Shown piece by piece: positions 1 through 8,728 of a DNA stretch of 64,000 bases. The stretch lies in NCBI GenBank assembly GCA_946552115.1, contig CAMNRH010000002.1, positions 1-64,000 on the forward strand, in the 5' to 3' direction. The notes under the pieces are model-generated. The model searched no databases. It was not told the DNA's origin and worked only from the letters and a program-made list of their open reading frames with translations. The position numbers and the translations under genes are program-made. How positions within the stretch are numbered: the first letter of the stretch is position 1; every line of letters begins with the position of its first letter. This stretch comes from an uncultured Lachnospiraceae bacterium (lineage in GTDB: Bacteria; Bacillota; Clostridia; Lachnospirales; Lachnospiraceae).

Positions 1-52
1 GAGCACACGGTTCATACCCGTGGTGTCGCTGGTTCAAATCCAGTTCCCGCTA
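1..52 (+). tRNA. tRNA-Met (CAT), 5' part outside the window
   Basis: The 3' half of a tRNA is visible. The anticodon stem is 6-10/18-22 with loop TTCATAC and anticodon CAT at 13-15. The T arm is 28-44 with loop TTCAAAT. The 3' acceptor strand is 45-51 with discriminator A52. CCA is not encoded. The anticodon stem lacks the three consecutive G-C pairs next to the loop that mark initiator tRNA, so this is probably elongator Met or a tRNA-Ile2 with a modified C34. The D arm lies outside the window, so the two cannot be separated. Confidence 0.85.
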
Positions 53-70
53 TTTTTATATTATAATGAA

Positions 71-98
71 GAAGTCCGTATAGTCGGGCTTCTTTTTT
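71..98 (+). terminator. Intrinsic terminator of the tRNA transcript
   Basis: An 8-bp stem pairs GAAGTCCG (71-78) with CGGGCTTC (85-92), including one G-T pair, and is followed by six T. It ends the tRNA-Met transcript. Its 3' half lies inside the 34-bp tandem duplication at 87-154. Confidence 0.8.
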
Positions 99-154
99 GT
101 CGTAAGTTATATTATGGCAGGGCTTCTTTTTTGTCGTAAGTTATATTATGGCAG
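87..154. repeat. Exact 34-bp tandem duplication of a terminator half
   Basis: Bases 87-120 and 121-154 are identical and begin GGCTTCTTTTTTG. The unit contains the 3' arm and T-run of the tRNA terminator plus 22 bases downstream. The second copy has lost a partner 5' arm, so it cannot form the same hairpin on its own. It looks like a recent slippage or unequal-exchange event. Confidence 0.9.
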
Positions 155-188
155 GTCTTTTGTTTTGGTATTTTCTCAGGAAGAATAG

Positions 189-218
189 TTGCAGAACAAA
201 AGGGGAAGCTGTTATAAT
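189..218 (+). promoter_or_regulatory. Sigma-A-type promoter for the REC-synthetase gene
   Basis: TTGCAG (189-194), an 18-base spacer, then TATAAT (213-218). The coding start follows about 65 bases downstream. Confidence 0.6.
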
Positions 219-283
219 GAAATCAAAGTTTTTTAAAAAGCTTATAAAAAATGCTTACTTGGGATAGTGGACAGGGGGCTGTT

Positions 284-1354
284 ATGCAAAAGATACTGGT
301 AGTAGACGACGCGGCAATTAACCGCGAATTGCTGTGTGACATACTGGAAAATGATTATATTGTTGAGACGGCGGAGGATGGAAAAGAGGCGTTAAACAAA
401 CTTGAGAAAGCGGAAAATGATATACAGGCTCTTCTTTTGGATTTACATATGCCCAGGCTGGACGGCTTTGCTGTGATAGACGAGATGAAGAAGAGGGGAT
501 GGATGAAATGGATTCCGGTACTGGTTATAAGCAGTGAATATTCGGTTGATGTTGAGAATAAATGCTTTGAGCTGGGAGTTTCAGATTTTATTCATAAGCC
601 GTTTGAGAGCTCTCTTGTAAAAAAGAGAATAAAGAATGCGGTAGATTTGTTTTCTTATAAGAATCAGCTTGAGCGAAAGGTGGAAGAGCAGGGGGAGACA
701 CTGAAAAAGCAGTCCCAAATTATAAAAAAACAGGCGGAGAAGCTGAGACAGGAAAAATCATTTAATAAGCTGATGATGGAGTATCATGCGGCAATTATGG
801 AAGTAGAAACAAGACTTAAGGTGCTGAATGAGGAATTTTCTCAGGAGTATAACAGAAATCCGTTTGAATCAATTAAAAGCAGATTAAAATCTTCGACAAG
901 CATTTACGAAAAGCTTGAGCGGAAAGGCTATCCTGTTACGGTGGAGGGGATTCGGGACAACCTGACGGATGTGGCCGGACTTCGGGTTATCTGTTCCTTT
1001 CCGGATGACATCTATCGTTTGGTGGAGTTATTTACGAGACAGGATGATATCCTTCTGCTTCGTGAGAAAGATTATATTAAGAATCCAAAGCCCAACGGTT
1101 ACCGGAGCCTTCATCTTATTGTGGGCGTACCGGTTTTTCTGTCAAATGAGAAAATGTATGTAAAGGCTGAGGTACAATTCCGCACGATTGCAATGGATTT
1201 CTGGGCAAGTCTGGAGCACAAGCTGAAATATAAAAAGAATGTGGATAATACGGGTGAGATTGTAGAACGCCTGAAGCAGTGCGCGGACTCGATTGAGGAT
1301 CTGGATTATCAGATGCAGGAGATTCGGAATAAGATTGATAAATCCAGAGAATAA
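284..1354 (+). CDS. Response-regulator receiver fused to a small alarmone (p)ppGpp synthetase
   Basis: The 356-residue protein begins with a CheY-like receiver domain (about 1-120). It has the acidic pair D8/D9, phospho-acceptor D53 in LLLDLHMP, and K105 in the HKPF loop. A charged, coiled-coil-like linker (about 125-180) leads into a RelQ/RelP-type synthetase domain (about 185-325). That domain keeps the KSRLKSS substrate motif, D229 in TDVAGLR, the NGYRSLH motif (Y273, H277) and E296 in AEVQFRT, so catalysis looks intact. Family knowledge: such domains transfer pyrophosphate from ATP to GDP/GTP. No hydrolase, TGS or ACT domain is present, unlike long Rel. The start at 284 is preceded by AGGGGG; an in-frame ATG at 251 has no comparable site. 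No histidine kinase is adjacent. I infer phosphorylation-gated alarmone synthesis. Confidence 0.85.
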   Translation: MQKILVVDDAAINRELLCDILENDYIVETAEDGKEALNKLEKAENDIQALLLDLHMPRLDGFAVIDEMKKRGWMKWIPVLVISSEYSVDVENKCFELGVSDFIHKPFESSLVKKRIKNAVDLFSYKNQLERKVEEQGETLKKQSQIIKKQAEKLRQEKSFNKLMMEYHAAIMEVETRLKVLNEEFSQEYNRNPFESIKSRLKSSTSIYEKLERKGYPVTVEGIRDNLTDVAGLRVICSFPDDIYRLVELFTRQDDILLLREKDYIKNPKPNGYRSLHLIVGVPVFLSNEKMYVKAEVQFRTIAMDFWASLEHKLKYKKNVDNTGEIVERLKQCADSIEDLDYQMQEIRNKIDKSRE

Positions 1355-1386
1355 TCAACATAAATGAAGAAAGAGAGAAGTAAAGT

Positions 1387-1938
1387 ATGCGTATCGGTAT
1401 GGGTTATGACGTTCACAGACTTGTAGAAGGACGGGATCTGATTCTCGGCGGAGTAAAGATTCCATATGAGAAAGGCCTTTTGGGACATTCAGATGCAGAT
1501 GTACTGTTACATGCGGTCATGGATGCGCTTTTAGGTGCGGCGGCGCTTGGAGATATCGGAAAGCATTTTCCGGATACAGAGCCTGAGTATGAGGGAATAT
1601 CCAGTATCTGCCTCCTTGAACATGTGGGGCGGCTGGTGAATGAGCAATTGTATGTAATCGGGAATATCGATGCAACGATTATTGCGCAAAGGCCGAAGAT
1701 GAGGCCGTACATTGAGAAAATGAGGGGAAATGTGGCGAAAGCGCTGCATATTTCTCCCAATCAGATTAATATTAAGGCAACTACAGAAGAAGGACTGGGA
1801 TTTACAGGAAGCGGGGAGGGAATTTCCGCACAGGCGGTTGCATGTCTGGAAACCATTGCGAATTACAGTTATACGGTAGCTGCGGATGAAAATGGAAGAT
1901 GTGAAGGATGCGGCGGATGTCCGCATGCGGGAGCGTAA
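1387..1938 (+). CDS. ispF: 2-C-methyl-D-erythritol 2,4-cyclodiphosphate synthase IspF with extra Cys-rich tail
   Basis: IspF converts CDP-ME 2-phosphate to MEcPP in the non-mevalonate isoprenoid pathway, as a cytoplasmic trimer. The metal ligands D8, H10 and H42 align with the family, as do the HSDADV stretch and [15 protein letters not shown] near the C-terminus. The usual length is about 157-160 residues, whereas this one has 183. The excess is a tail ending in [13 protein letters not shown], with a C-x2-C-x2-C spacing that recalls metal or iron-sulfur ligands. The next gene starts 4 bases after the stop codon, so the two are probably co-transcribed. IspF assignment is secure; the role of the tail is unknown. 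Confidence 0.95.
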   Translation: MRIGMGYDVHRLVEGRDLILGGVKIPYEKGLLGHSDADVLLHAVMDALLGAAALGDIGKHFPDTEPEYEGISSICLLEHVGRLVNEQLYVIGNIDATIIAQRPKMRPYIEKMRGNVAKALHISPNQINIKATTEEGLGFTGSGEGISAQAVACLETIANYSYTVAADENGRCEGCGGCPHAGA

Positions 1939-1942
1939 TCAT

Positions 1943-2935
1943 ATGAAGATACGAAAGCTTGATTCAAAGGAGCATAAAGATACAAGGAGACTGTATGAGG
2001 AGGTTTTTCCGGAGGACAGCAAAGCCTTTGTAGATTATTATTATGCTGAGAAGACAAAGGATAATCAGATATATGTTGTGGAGGAGGAGGGCGCCGTGCA
2101 GGCGATGCTGCACTTGAATCCTTATACGCTGATGGTAAACGGAGAGGAAAAGGATGCCAATTATATTGTGGCGGTGGCAACCAGAAAGGAATATCGGAAG
2201 CGGGGATATATGGCGGCGCTTATGAAAACAGCACTTCGCAGTATGTATGAGGAGGGACAGGCATTTACTTTTTTGATGCCGGCGGCGGAGGAGATTTATC
2301 TTCCGCACGATTTTAGAACCGTTTACAGGCAGAAGCAAAGAATCTGCCGGGACGCAGAAAGCTTTGGCGGCGTACCGGCGGGAGAGGAAGATGCCGATGA
2401 ACTTGCCGGGACGGCGGAAAGATTTTTGTCGCAGCATTATCAGGTGTACGTAAAACGTACGAAAGAATATTTCGTACGTCTGATAAAGGAGCTTGAATGC
2501 GACGGAGGCAGGCTTCTTTTGCACCGTCAGAGGGGAGAAATCATGGATTGCCGTCTTTATGATGCAGAGCATGGGGAGGAACAGGAAAGTCCCAGTATTA
2601 TGGCGCGCATTGTAGATGTGCGCAGGATGCTTATGTCTGTAAGGCTGAAAACGCTGATGGCAGCATGTTTTACAGTGACAGATTCCATAATAGCAGAAAA
2701 TAACAGGTGCCTGACAATAACAGGTACGGAGTTTTCCGGAGTCATGCTTATGGAAGGAAAAGAGGAAAACAGCGAGGGTACCGTAACGATAGCAGCATTG
2801 TCCGCCTTTCTTTTCGGAGCAGAGAGCGTAGAGGAGCTTTGTGATGAGGAGGGTGTGAAATTATCCGGGCGTTTGAAAGCGGAATTGAAAAAAATCATAC
2901 CGCTGTCAAAAATATATTTGAACGAGGTTGTATAA
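1943..2935 (+). CDS. GNAT-family (Eis-like) N-acetyltransferase
   Basis: A 330-residue protein with an N-terminal GNAT fold. The acetyl-CoA loop is VATRKEYRKRGYMAALM (the R-x-x-G-x type), followed by a domain that ends the way Eis/SCP2-type two-domain acetyltransferases do. The substrate cannot be read from sequence; amines, aminoglycosides or protein lysines are all possible. The start at 1943 was chosen because the longer reading from 1886 would run back inside ispF, while GGAG sits 9 bases before 1943. The stop codon lies in the left arm of the palindrome at 2934-2977, which probably ends the transcript. Confidence 0.75.
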   Translation: MKIRKLDSKEHKDTRRLYEEVFPEDSKAFVDYYYAEKTKDNQIYVVEEEGAVQAMLHLNPYTLMVNGEEKDANYIVAVATRKEYRKRGYMAALMKTALRSMYEEGQAFTFLMPAAEEIYLPHDFRTVYRQKQRICRDAESFGGVPAGEEDADELAGTAERFLSQHYQVYVKRTKEYFVRLIKELECDGGRLLLHRQRGEIMDCRLYDAEHGEEQESPSIMARIVDVRRMLMSVRLKTLMAACFTVTDSIIAENNRCLTITGTEFSGVMLMEGKEENSEGTVTIAALSAFLFGAESVEELCDEEGVKLSGRLKAELKKIIPLSKIYLNEVV

Positions 2936-2977
2936 GTTGGGGACGGGGGAAAATTAAAAAAACCCCGTCCCCAACTT
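2934..2977. repeat. GGGGACGGGG palindrome, copy 1 (REP/MITE-like)
   Basis: A perfect 15-base inverted repeat: AAGTTGGGGACGGGG (2934-2948) and its complement (2963-2977), with an A-rich loop. The same core occurs at 17130-17171 and 54759-54802. It overlaps the stop codon of the acetyltransferase gene and may also act as a terminator, though no T-run follows on the plus strand. Confidence 0.85.
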
Positions 2978-3068
2978 ATTTCTTTAGAAAATCTTTCATT
3001 TTTCGGTGTGCAGGTCTTAAGATTTTCCGGATATAGTGATAAAAGCAAAGGGTACAGGAGGATATACC

Positions 3069-3776
3069 ATGGAAGTGAATCATGTCTTGATTGTTGAGGA
3101 TGATAAGGAAATACGGGAAGGCGTAGAAATTTACCTGAAAAGTCAGGGCTATGTTGTATTTCAGGCGGCGGACGGGCTTGAAGGCCTGGAGGTTATAGAA
3201 AGGGAGGAGATACATCTGGCGATTGTGGATGTGATGATGCCGCGTATGGACGGTATTGCCATGACAATAAAGCTTCGTGAGAAACATGATTTTCCTGTTA
3301 TATTCCTGTCTGCAAAATCAGAGGAGGTGGATAAGATTATGGGGCTTAATATGGGGGCCGATGATTATGTAACGAAGCCGTTTACTCCTATGGAGCTTTT
3401 GGCGCGAGTGAATTCCCAGCTGCGCAGATACCGGAGATTTTTAGAAAAGCTCGGCGGTTCGGAGAAAGCATCCAATATTCATACAATCGGCGGGCTGGAG
3501 ATTAATGAGGATACTGTGGAAGTAACGGTGGATGGGGAGCCGGTAAAGATGACGCCGATTGAGTATAAGATATTGCTGCTTTTAATGAAAAGTCCCGGCA
3601 GGGTGTTTTCAGCGGAAGAGATATATGAACGGGTGTGGAATGAGCGCGCGGTGAGCACGGATACAATTATGGTACATGTGCGCAATATAAGAGAAAAGAT
3701 AGAGATTAATCCAAAAGAGCCAAAATATTTAAAGGTGGTGTGGGGTGTTGGATACAAAATTGAAAAACAGGCATAA
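3069..3776 (+). CDS. OmpR/PhoB-family response regulator
   Basis: A 235-residue two-component regulator. The receiver domain (1-120) has acidic residues E10/D11/D12, phospho-acceptor D54 in IVDVMMP, and K103 in TKPF. The C-terminal winged-helix DNA-binding domain (about 135-232) carries the typical LTPIEY-like segment (MTPIEYKILLLL) and ends VWGVGYKIE. The start at 3069 follows AGGAGG at 3056-3061 with 7-base spacing. An earlier in-frame ATG at 3036 lacks such a site. It overlaps the histidine kinase gene by 32 bases, so the two proteins form a translationally coupled pair. The target genes are not evident. Confidence 0.93.
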   Translation: MEVNHVLIVEDDKEIREGVEIYLKSQGYVVFQAADGLEGLEVIEREEIHLAIVDVMMPRMDGIAMTIKLREKHDFPVIFLSAKSEEVDKIMGLNMGADDYVTKPFTPMELLARVNSQLRRYRRFLEKLGGSEKASNIHTIGGLEINEDTVEVTVDGEPVKMTPIEYKILLLLMKSPGRVFSAEEIYERVWNERAVSTDTIMVHVRNIREKIEINPKEPKYLKVVWGVGYKIEKQA

Positions 3777-5823
3777 GCTGGCGGTTTTTGTAATTTTTTT
3801 CACGATACTGATACCGGGACTATATACGGCTGACCGGTACAGGGAATATTACAGAAACACGGAGCTGACAAAGGAAAATCTGCAGAGTGAAATGTTGGTT
3901 TCGGAGGATTTTCTGGAGCATTTTGTGGAAGTGGGATTTGTTCTTCACAATACGGGAAAGGAACAGGGAAATTCCGCAGAGGAAATGAGGGTATTATTAA
4001 AAGACGTTTTTAATGATATTATGGAGGAATATGACTTACTCTATCCATATCTGGATTACTGCGTAGAAAATAAAGAGGGAAATGTTGTGGGAGCGAGTAC
4101 GGCAAATACCGGGCAGAAGCTTACGAGAGAGAATATCGCTTCTTACCCCTTTGGACTTGTCGTGTCCTATGATGAGAACGGAACTCCGGATATTGAAAAA
4201 ATATACGGGAAATTCAGTGAGGAGCAGAGTGTTGTTTTAAGGCGGATATTTGGAAATGACGAACGCAGCTGGCAGCAGCTTGCGGATGCCGGTGAGGAGT
4301 TCGATATTTCAGGGCCGGTAAATAAGACTTATTATTATGCGATGACGGATGATAATCTAAAGGAATATATCAGTAACCGGTATTATGATGAATACCAGGC
4401 GGAGCATGCGCCGGAATATATTACGGATACTGTACTTTTTCTGATGCTTTTCGTAGCGGTGCTGGCGTGGATTTATCCGAGATTTCCGTCATGGAGGACA
4501 GGAAACGAGAGAATTTTTCAGGCGCCCTTTGAAGCGGTGCTGGCAATAGGATTTATAGTCGTTGTGACAGCCGATAACATCTCTTTGTGGTTTGGTTTCG
4601 GGGACGCAGGAAGGGTTGTGGAGCAGTCGGCGTACTGGGCACTGCTTTTTGCAGCCGCTTACTGGGTTTCAGGATGTATCCGGCAGATTTATGTGCTGAA
4701 GCCGGTGCGGTATATGAAAGAGCGTACTATTTTATTCCCGTCGTGGAAATATATAAAGAGAGCGTGGGAAGCAGTCGCCGGGAAAGTGAAGGAGTGTTTT
4801 CGGAAGCTTTATCATGTTCTGGAGGAGATTGATTTTAGAGAAGAGGGAAATAAGGCTATTTTTAAAATTGTTTTATGCAATTTTATTATTCTGGCTGCCG
4901 TATGTGTTATGTGGGTGTTCGGAATTATGGCGTTAATTATTTATTCTGTAATTTTGTTCTTTGTCCTGCGGAAATACTATAATGATTTGAGAGAGAAATA
5001 TCAGATACTTTTAAAGGCCACTAATCAGATTGCCGGGGGAAATCTGGAGGTGGAGATTACGGAGGATCTGGGGGTTTTTGCTCCGTTTCGCACGGAGATT
5101 GAAAAGATTCAGGCGGGCTTTCGCAAAGCGGTCGCGGAAGAGGTGAAAAGCCAGCGGATGAAATCGGATTTAATTACAAATGTATCCCATGATTTGAAAA
5201 CTCCTCTTACGGCGATTATAACCTATGTGAATCTTTTGAAAGAGGAGAAAGACGAAGAGAAGCAGAGGGAATATATCGAGGTGCTGGAAAGAAAATCACT
5301 GAGGCTGAAAGCACTGATTGAGGATTTGTTTGAAATCAGCAAGGCCAGCAGTAAAAATATTACGCTTCAGATTGTGGAAATGGATATTGTAAATCTGTTT
5401 AAGCAGGTGAAGCTCGAGCTTGAAGATAAGCTTAAGGAGGCGGAGATAGAGTTTCGGTGCAGCTATCCGGAGGAAAGGCTTTTGACGCCTCTTGACAGTC
5501 AGAAAACCTACCGGATATTTGAAAATCTGCTTGTGAACATCTCCAAATACGCGATGCCTCACACAAGGGCGTACGTGGAGATTACAAGGGAGGAGGAGGA
5601 AGCGGTTGTCCGCATCAAAAATATATCGGCGGCGGAGCTTACATTTAATCCGGAGGAGATTTCAGAGCGGTTTGTAAGGGGCGATGTCTCAAGAAATACG
5701 GAGGGTTCGGGACTTGGGCTTGCCATTGCAAAGAGCTTTACGGAGCTTCAGAAAGGGAAGTTTCGGATTGAAACGGAGGCGGACCTGTTTCGGGTAGAGC
5801 TCAGATTTGGGCTTAAGTATTGA
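3745..5823 (+). CDS. Membrane sensor histidine kinase
   Basis: A 692-residue partner of the upstream regulator, starting with GTG at 3745 inside that gene. A first membrane segment (about 11-28) is followed by a large extracytoplasmic region (about 30-220). Several more hydrophobic segments follow (about 222-243, 257-277, 290-308 and a long stretch at 370-412). Then come a HAMP-like region, the dimerisation/phospho-acceptor box NVSHDLKTPLTA (H482), and an HATPase domain with GSGLGLAIA near 655. The number of membrane segments is higher than in a standard two-TM kinase. The stop codon overlaps the -35 element of the Cys T-box promoter. The ligand is unknown. Confidence 0.92.
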   Translation: MLDTKLKNRHKLAVFVIFFTILIPGLYTADRYREYYRNTELTKENLQSEMLVSEDFLEHFVEVGFVLHNTGKEQGNSAEEMRVLLKDVFNDIMEEYDLLYPYLDYCVENKEGNVVGASTANTGQKLTRENIASYPFGLVVSYDENGTPDIEKIYGKFSEEQSVVLRRIFGNDERSWQQLADAGEEFDISGPVNKTYYYAMTDDNLKEYISNRYYDEYQAEHAPEYITDTVLFLMLFVAVLAWIYPRFPSWRTGNERIFQAPFEAVLAIGFIVVVTADNISLWFGFGDAGRVVEQSAYWALLFAAAYWVSGCIRQIYVLKPVRYMKERTILFPSWKYIKRAWEAVAGKVKECFRKLYHVLEEIDFREEGNKAIFKIVLCNFIILAAVCVMWVFGIMALIIYSVILFFVLRKYYNDLREKYQILLKATNQIAGGNLEVEITEDLGVFAPFRTEIEKIQAGFRKAVAEEVKSQRMKSDLITNVSHDLKTPLTAIITYVNLLKEEKDEEKQREYIEVLERKSLRLKALIEDLFEISKASSKNITLQIVEMDIVNLFKQVKLELEDKLKEAEIEFRCSYPEERLLTPLDSQKTYRIFENLLVNISKYAMPHTRAYVEITREEEEAVVRIKNISAAELTFNPEEISERFVRGDVSRNTEGSGLGLAIAKSFTELQKGKFRIETEADLFRVELRFGLKY

Positions 5824-5848
5824 CAAAAAAGAAAAATTCACATATTAT
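5820..5848 (+). promoter_or_regulatory. Promoter of the Cys T-box operon, overlapping the kinase stop codon
   Basis: TTGACA (5820-5825), a 17-base spacer, then TATTAT (5843-5848). The kinase stop TGA at 5821-5823 is embedded in the -35 box. An alternative -10 TATAAT lies at 5846-5851. Confidence 0.7.
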
Positions 5849-5855
5849 AATCCTA

Positions 5856-6124
5856 TACAAGAAAGACTGGGAACGAAAAGAGTAGTATCCTTACAGGCTG
5901 TCAGAGAGAAGCTGCCATCGGCTGCAAGCAGCTTTCAGGATGTGGGATATGAAGTGCATTCGGGAGTTGATTCGGTGAAAGTACGGATATGTTACGGATA
6001 GCCGGATACGCAGATACACACGTTACGTGTAGGAGAGTGGAAGACATTTTTCAGGAGTTTGTCTTCTATAAGAGTGGAACCACGGAATTATTCGTCTCTT
6101 GCGTCGGCAGGAGGCGAATTTTAT
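5856..6124 (+). promoter_or_regulatory. T-box riboswitch, probably tRNA-Cys specific
   Basis: The conserved T-box segment AGAGTGGAACCACGG lies at 6071-6085 and is followed by a terminator hairpin. In the 3' side of stem I the segment GAAGTGCA (5951-5958) offers specifier TGC (5955-5957), which is Cys. The two downstream genes, cysE and cysS, fit that reading. Uncharged tRNA-Cys is expected to stabilise the antiterminator and allow read-through. The specifier position is my inference, made without folding software. Confidence 0.85.
6091..6124 (+). terminator. T-box (Cys) attenuator hairpin
   Basis: TTCGTCTC (6091-6098) pairs with GAGGCGAA (6111-6118), with one G-T pair, followed by TTTTAT. 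It directly follows the T-box sequence, as expected for the terminator that competes with the antiterminator. Confidence 0.75.
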
Positions 6125-6163
6125 ATTATAGAAAAGTTTATTTCATATAAGGAGTGCAATGAT

Positions 6164-6847
6164 ATGGGATTGATTTCTTACATCAGGGAAGAGATACAGG
6201 TCATAAGGGAAAGAGACCCGGCAATCCGCTCAAATCTTGAGGTATTCCTTTATCCGAGCTTTAAGGCGATTTTAATCTACCGCGCGGCGCATAAGCTGTT
6301 TCTTAAAAAGCATTACTTTCTTGCGCGTTGGATGTCCCAGCGTGCGGTAAGGAAGACCGGAATCGAGATTCATCCGGGAGCTACCATCGGGAAAGGACTT
6401 TTTATTGATCACGGAAGCGGAGTGATTATCGGGGAGACGGCAGAGCTTGGAGATAATGTGACCTTATATCAGGGCGTAACGCTTGGAGGTACGGGAAAGG
6501 AAAAGGGAAAACGGCATCCGACGCTTAGAGACAATGTTATGGTAAGCGCGGGGGCAAAGGTTTTAGGTTCTTTTACGATAGGAGAGAATTCAAAAATCGG
6601 AGCCGGGAGCGTAGTACTAAAAGAGGTGCCGCCCAATTGTACGGTGGTGGGCGTTCCGGGACGTGTCGTAAAGATGGGGGACGAGAGGATTCCGCGGATG
6701 GATATGGATCATGTGCATCTTCCGGATCCGATTAGCAATGATATCAGAGAGCTTCAGACAGACAATCTTCGTATGCACAGACGGCTTACAGAGATTGAAA
6801 AGAAGATGAAAGGATTAAAAGAAGAAAATATAGAAATACTTGATTAA
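6164..6847 (+). CDS. cysE: Serine O-acetyltransferase
   Basis: The 227-residue enzyme makes O-acetylserine from serine and acetyl-CoA, the committed step of cysteine synthesis. A short helical N-terminal part precedes the left-handed beta-helix built of hexapeptide repeats, seen in [18 protein letters not shown] and KIGAGSVVL. The catalytic Asp-His region IDHGSG and the [11 protein letters not shown] loop are present. The true start is 6164, with GGAG at 6151-6154. Longer in-frame readings run back into the T-box leader, which is not coding. It lacks part of the longer N-terminal domain of the enterobacterial enzyme. It is first in the Cys-controlled operon, 37 bases before cysS. Confidence 0.95.
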   Translation: MGLISYIREEIQVIRERDPAIRSNLEVFLYPSFKAILIYRAAHKLFLKKHYFLARWMSQRAVRKTGIEIHPGATIGKGLFIDHGSGVIIGETAELGDNVTLYQGVTLGGTGKEKGKRHPTLRDNVMVSAGAKVLGSFTIGENSKIGAGSVVLKEVPPNCTVVGVPGRVVKMGDERIPRMDMDHVHLPDPISNDIRELQTDNLRMHRRLTEIEKKMKGLKEENIEILD

Positions 6848-6884
6848 AGCTATGAAAATATCAGATGAGGAGGATAAGTAACCG

Positions 6885-8288
6885 ATGAAGCTTTATAACA
6901 CACTGTCAAAGAAAAAGGAAGAATTTGTCCCGCTTGAGGAGGGAAAGGTCAGAATGTATGTCTGTGGCCCGACGGTTTACAATTTTATCCATATCGGAAA
7001 TGCAAGGCCGATGATTGTATTTGATACAGTCAGAAGGTATTTTGAATACAAGGGCTATGATGTAAATTATGTGTCCAATTTTACGGATGTGGATGATAAA
7101 ATTATTAATAAGGCAATTGAGGAAGGGGTAACGGCTGACGAAATATCCAAACGCTATATTGCGGAATGTAAGAAAGATATGGAGGGCATGAATGTAAAAC
7201 CTGCCACGACACATCCTCTTGCAACCGAGGAGATTTCCGGTATGATTGCCATGATTCAGATTCTTATGGAAAAGGGTTATGCTTATGAAAAGAACGGGAC
7301 TGTATACTTCAGAACCCGCCAGTTTAAGGAATATGGAAAGCTTTCTCATAAAAATTTAGACGATCTTCGCTCCGGTGAGCGTTCGCTTCTCGTAACCGGA
7401 GAGGAGGAAAAGGAGGATCCGCTTGATTTTGTGCTGTGGAAGCCGAAAAAAGAGGGGGAGCCTTTCTGGGTATCTCCGTGGAGTGAAGGAAGGCCGGGAT
7501 GGCATATCGAGTGCTCTGAGATGTCGAAAAAGTATCTCGGAGAGCAGATTGATATTCATGCAGGAGGAGAGGATCTGGTATTTCCGCATCATGAAAATGA
7601 GATTGCCCAGAGCGAGGCGGCAAACGGTAAGGAGTTTGCAAAATACTGGCTTCACAACGCCTTTTTAAATATTGATAACAGAAAGATGAGCAAATCTCTT
7701 GGAAATTTCCGGACTGTGCGGGAAATCAGCGAGCAATATGATCTCCAGGTGCTCCGTTTCTTTATGCTCAGTGCCCATTACAGAAGCCCGCTTAATTTCA
7801 GCGCGGAGCTTATGGAGGCGTCAAAAAACGGTTTGGAGCGTATTGTCAATGCGGCGGATAATTTAAAGTTTCTCAGGAAGAGCGCCGACGGCAAAATGAC
7901 AGAGGATGAACGGCGAATCTATGCGGGTACGGACGAATTTGTAAAGTCTTTCGAGGAGGCGATGGAGGATGATTTTAATACGGCGGATGCAGTGGCGGCG
8001 GTGTTTGAGTTTGTAAAATACTGCAATACAAATGTGGGAGAGAAAAGCTCGAAAGAGTTTTTGGAGAAGCTTTTTGAGATTCTGGTTAAGCTTACGGATG
8101 TGCTGGGAATTGTTGCAGACAAAAAGGATGAAATTCTTGCAGAGGAAATTGAAAAGCTGATTGAGGAGCGGACGGAAGCGCGAAAGGCGAAAAATTATGA
8201 AAGAGCGGACGAGATTCGGGAAGAGCTTTTGGAAAAAGGAATTATCTTAGAGGATACAAGAGAAGGAGTAAAATGGAAAAGAGCGTAG
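6885..8288 (+). CDS. cysS: Cysteinyl-tRNA synthetase
   Basis: A 467-residue class I synthetase charging tRNA-Cys. The HIGH motif appears as HIGNARP, the KMSKS motif as KMSKSLGNF. The zinc ligands fit the family: Cys in CGPTVYN, Cys in GWHIECSEM, and His/Glu in HHENE. Length is normal. It is controlled by the upstream Cys T-box together with cysE. The next gene starts 16 bases before its stop codon. GAGGAGG lies 11 bases upstream of the ATG. Confidence 0.98.
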   Translation: MKLYNTLSKKKEEFVPLEEGKVRMYVCGPTVYNFIHIGNARPMIVFDTVRRYFEYKGYDVNYVSNFTDVDDKIINKAIEEGVTADEISKRYIAECKKDMEGMNVKPATTHPLATEEISGMIAMIQILMEKGYAYEKNGTVYFRTRQFKEYGKLSHKNLDDLRSGERSLLVTGEEEKEDPLDFVLWKPKKEGEPFWVSPWSEGRPGWHIECSEMSKKYLGEQIDIHAGGEDLVFPHHENEIAQSEAANGKEFAKYWLHNAFLNIDNRKMSKSLGNFRTVREISEQYDLQVLRFFMLSAHYRSPLNFSAELMEASKNGLERIVNAADNLKFLRKSADGKMTEDERRIYAGTDEFVKSFEEAMEDDFNTADAVAAVFEFVKYCNTNVGEKSSKEFLEKLFEILVKLTDVLGIVADKKDEILAEEIEKLIEERTEARKAKNYERADEIREELLEKGIILEDTREGVKWKRA

Positions 8289-8728
8289 AATGGCAGCCTG
8301 ATACGTATATGCAGGAAATTTTCCGGATGAAAGAGGTGGATATCAGGGAATATTCACCTCTTGCTTTAGCATACATCGGGGACAGTATTTATGATTTGGT
8401 GATAAAAAGCCTCGTATTAAATGGGGGAAACAGGCCGGTGCAGAAGCTGCATCTTCAGACGAGCGCTTATGTGCAGGCGAGCGCGCAGTCTTCGATGATG
8501 CGCCGGATACAGGAGGAGCTTACGGAAGAAGAACATGCGGTATATAAAAGAGGACGCAATGCAAAGAGCATGAGTCCTGCGAAAAACCAGTCGATTACAG
8601 ATTATCGGAGAGCCACCGGATTCGAGGCGCTGCTTGGATTCTTATATTTGAAAAAGGACTGGAAAAGGCTGCTTGATTTGGTTAAAATAGGCTTAGACAG
8701 TCTGAAGCAAGGAGAAAAAAATAAATGA
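8273..8728 (+). CDS. mrnC: Mini-ribonuclease III
   Basis: A 151-residue RNase III catalytic domain without a dsRNA-binding domain. In Firmicutes it matures 23S rRNA ends. The motif [13 protein letters not shown] carries the acidic active-site residues, and the [10 protein letters not shown] stretch is typical of the family. The gene overlaps cysS by 16 bases and rlmB by 4, in the gene order known from Bacillus (cysS-mrnC-rlmB). Identification rests on sequence and synteny. Confidence 0.95.
   Translation: MEKSVEWQPDTYMQEIFRMKEVDIREYSPLALAYIGDSIYDLVIKSLVLNGGNRPVQKLHLQTSAYVQASAQSSMMRRIQEELTEEEHAVYKRGRNAKSMSPAKNQSITDYRRATGFEALLGFLYLKKDWKRLLDLVKIGLDSLKQGEKNK

Noticed and set aside
87..154. CRISPR-like direct repeat
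   Set aside because: Only two units without spacers between them; it is a simple tandem duplication of a terminator half.
1964..2572. 202-codon open frame on the minus strand across the GNAT gene
   Set aside because: Shadow of a well-supported plus-strand gene, no ribosome-binding site, no recognisable domain.
6059..6163. N-terminal extension of cysE
   Set aside because: It runs through the T-box core and its terminator hairpin; the AUG at 6164 has the ribosome-binding site.
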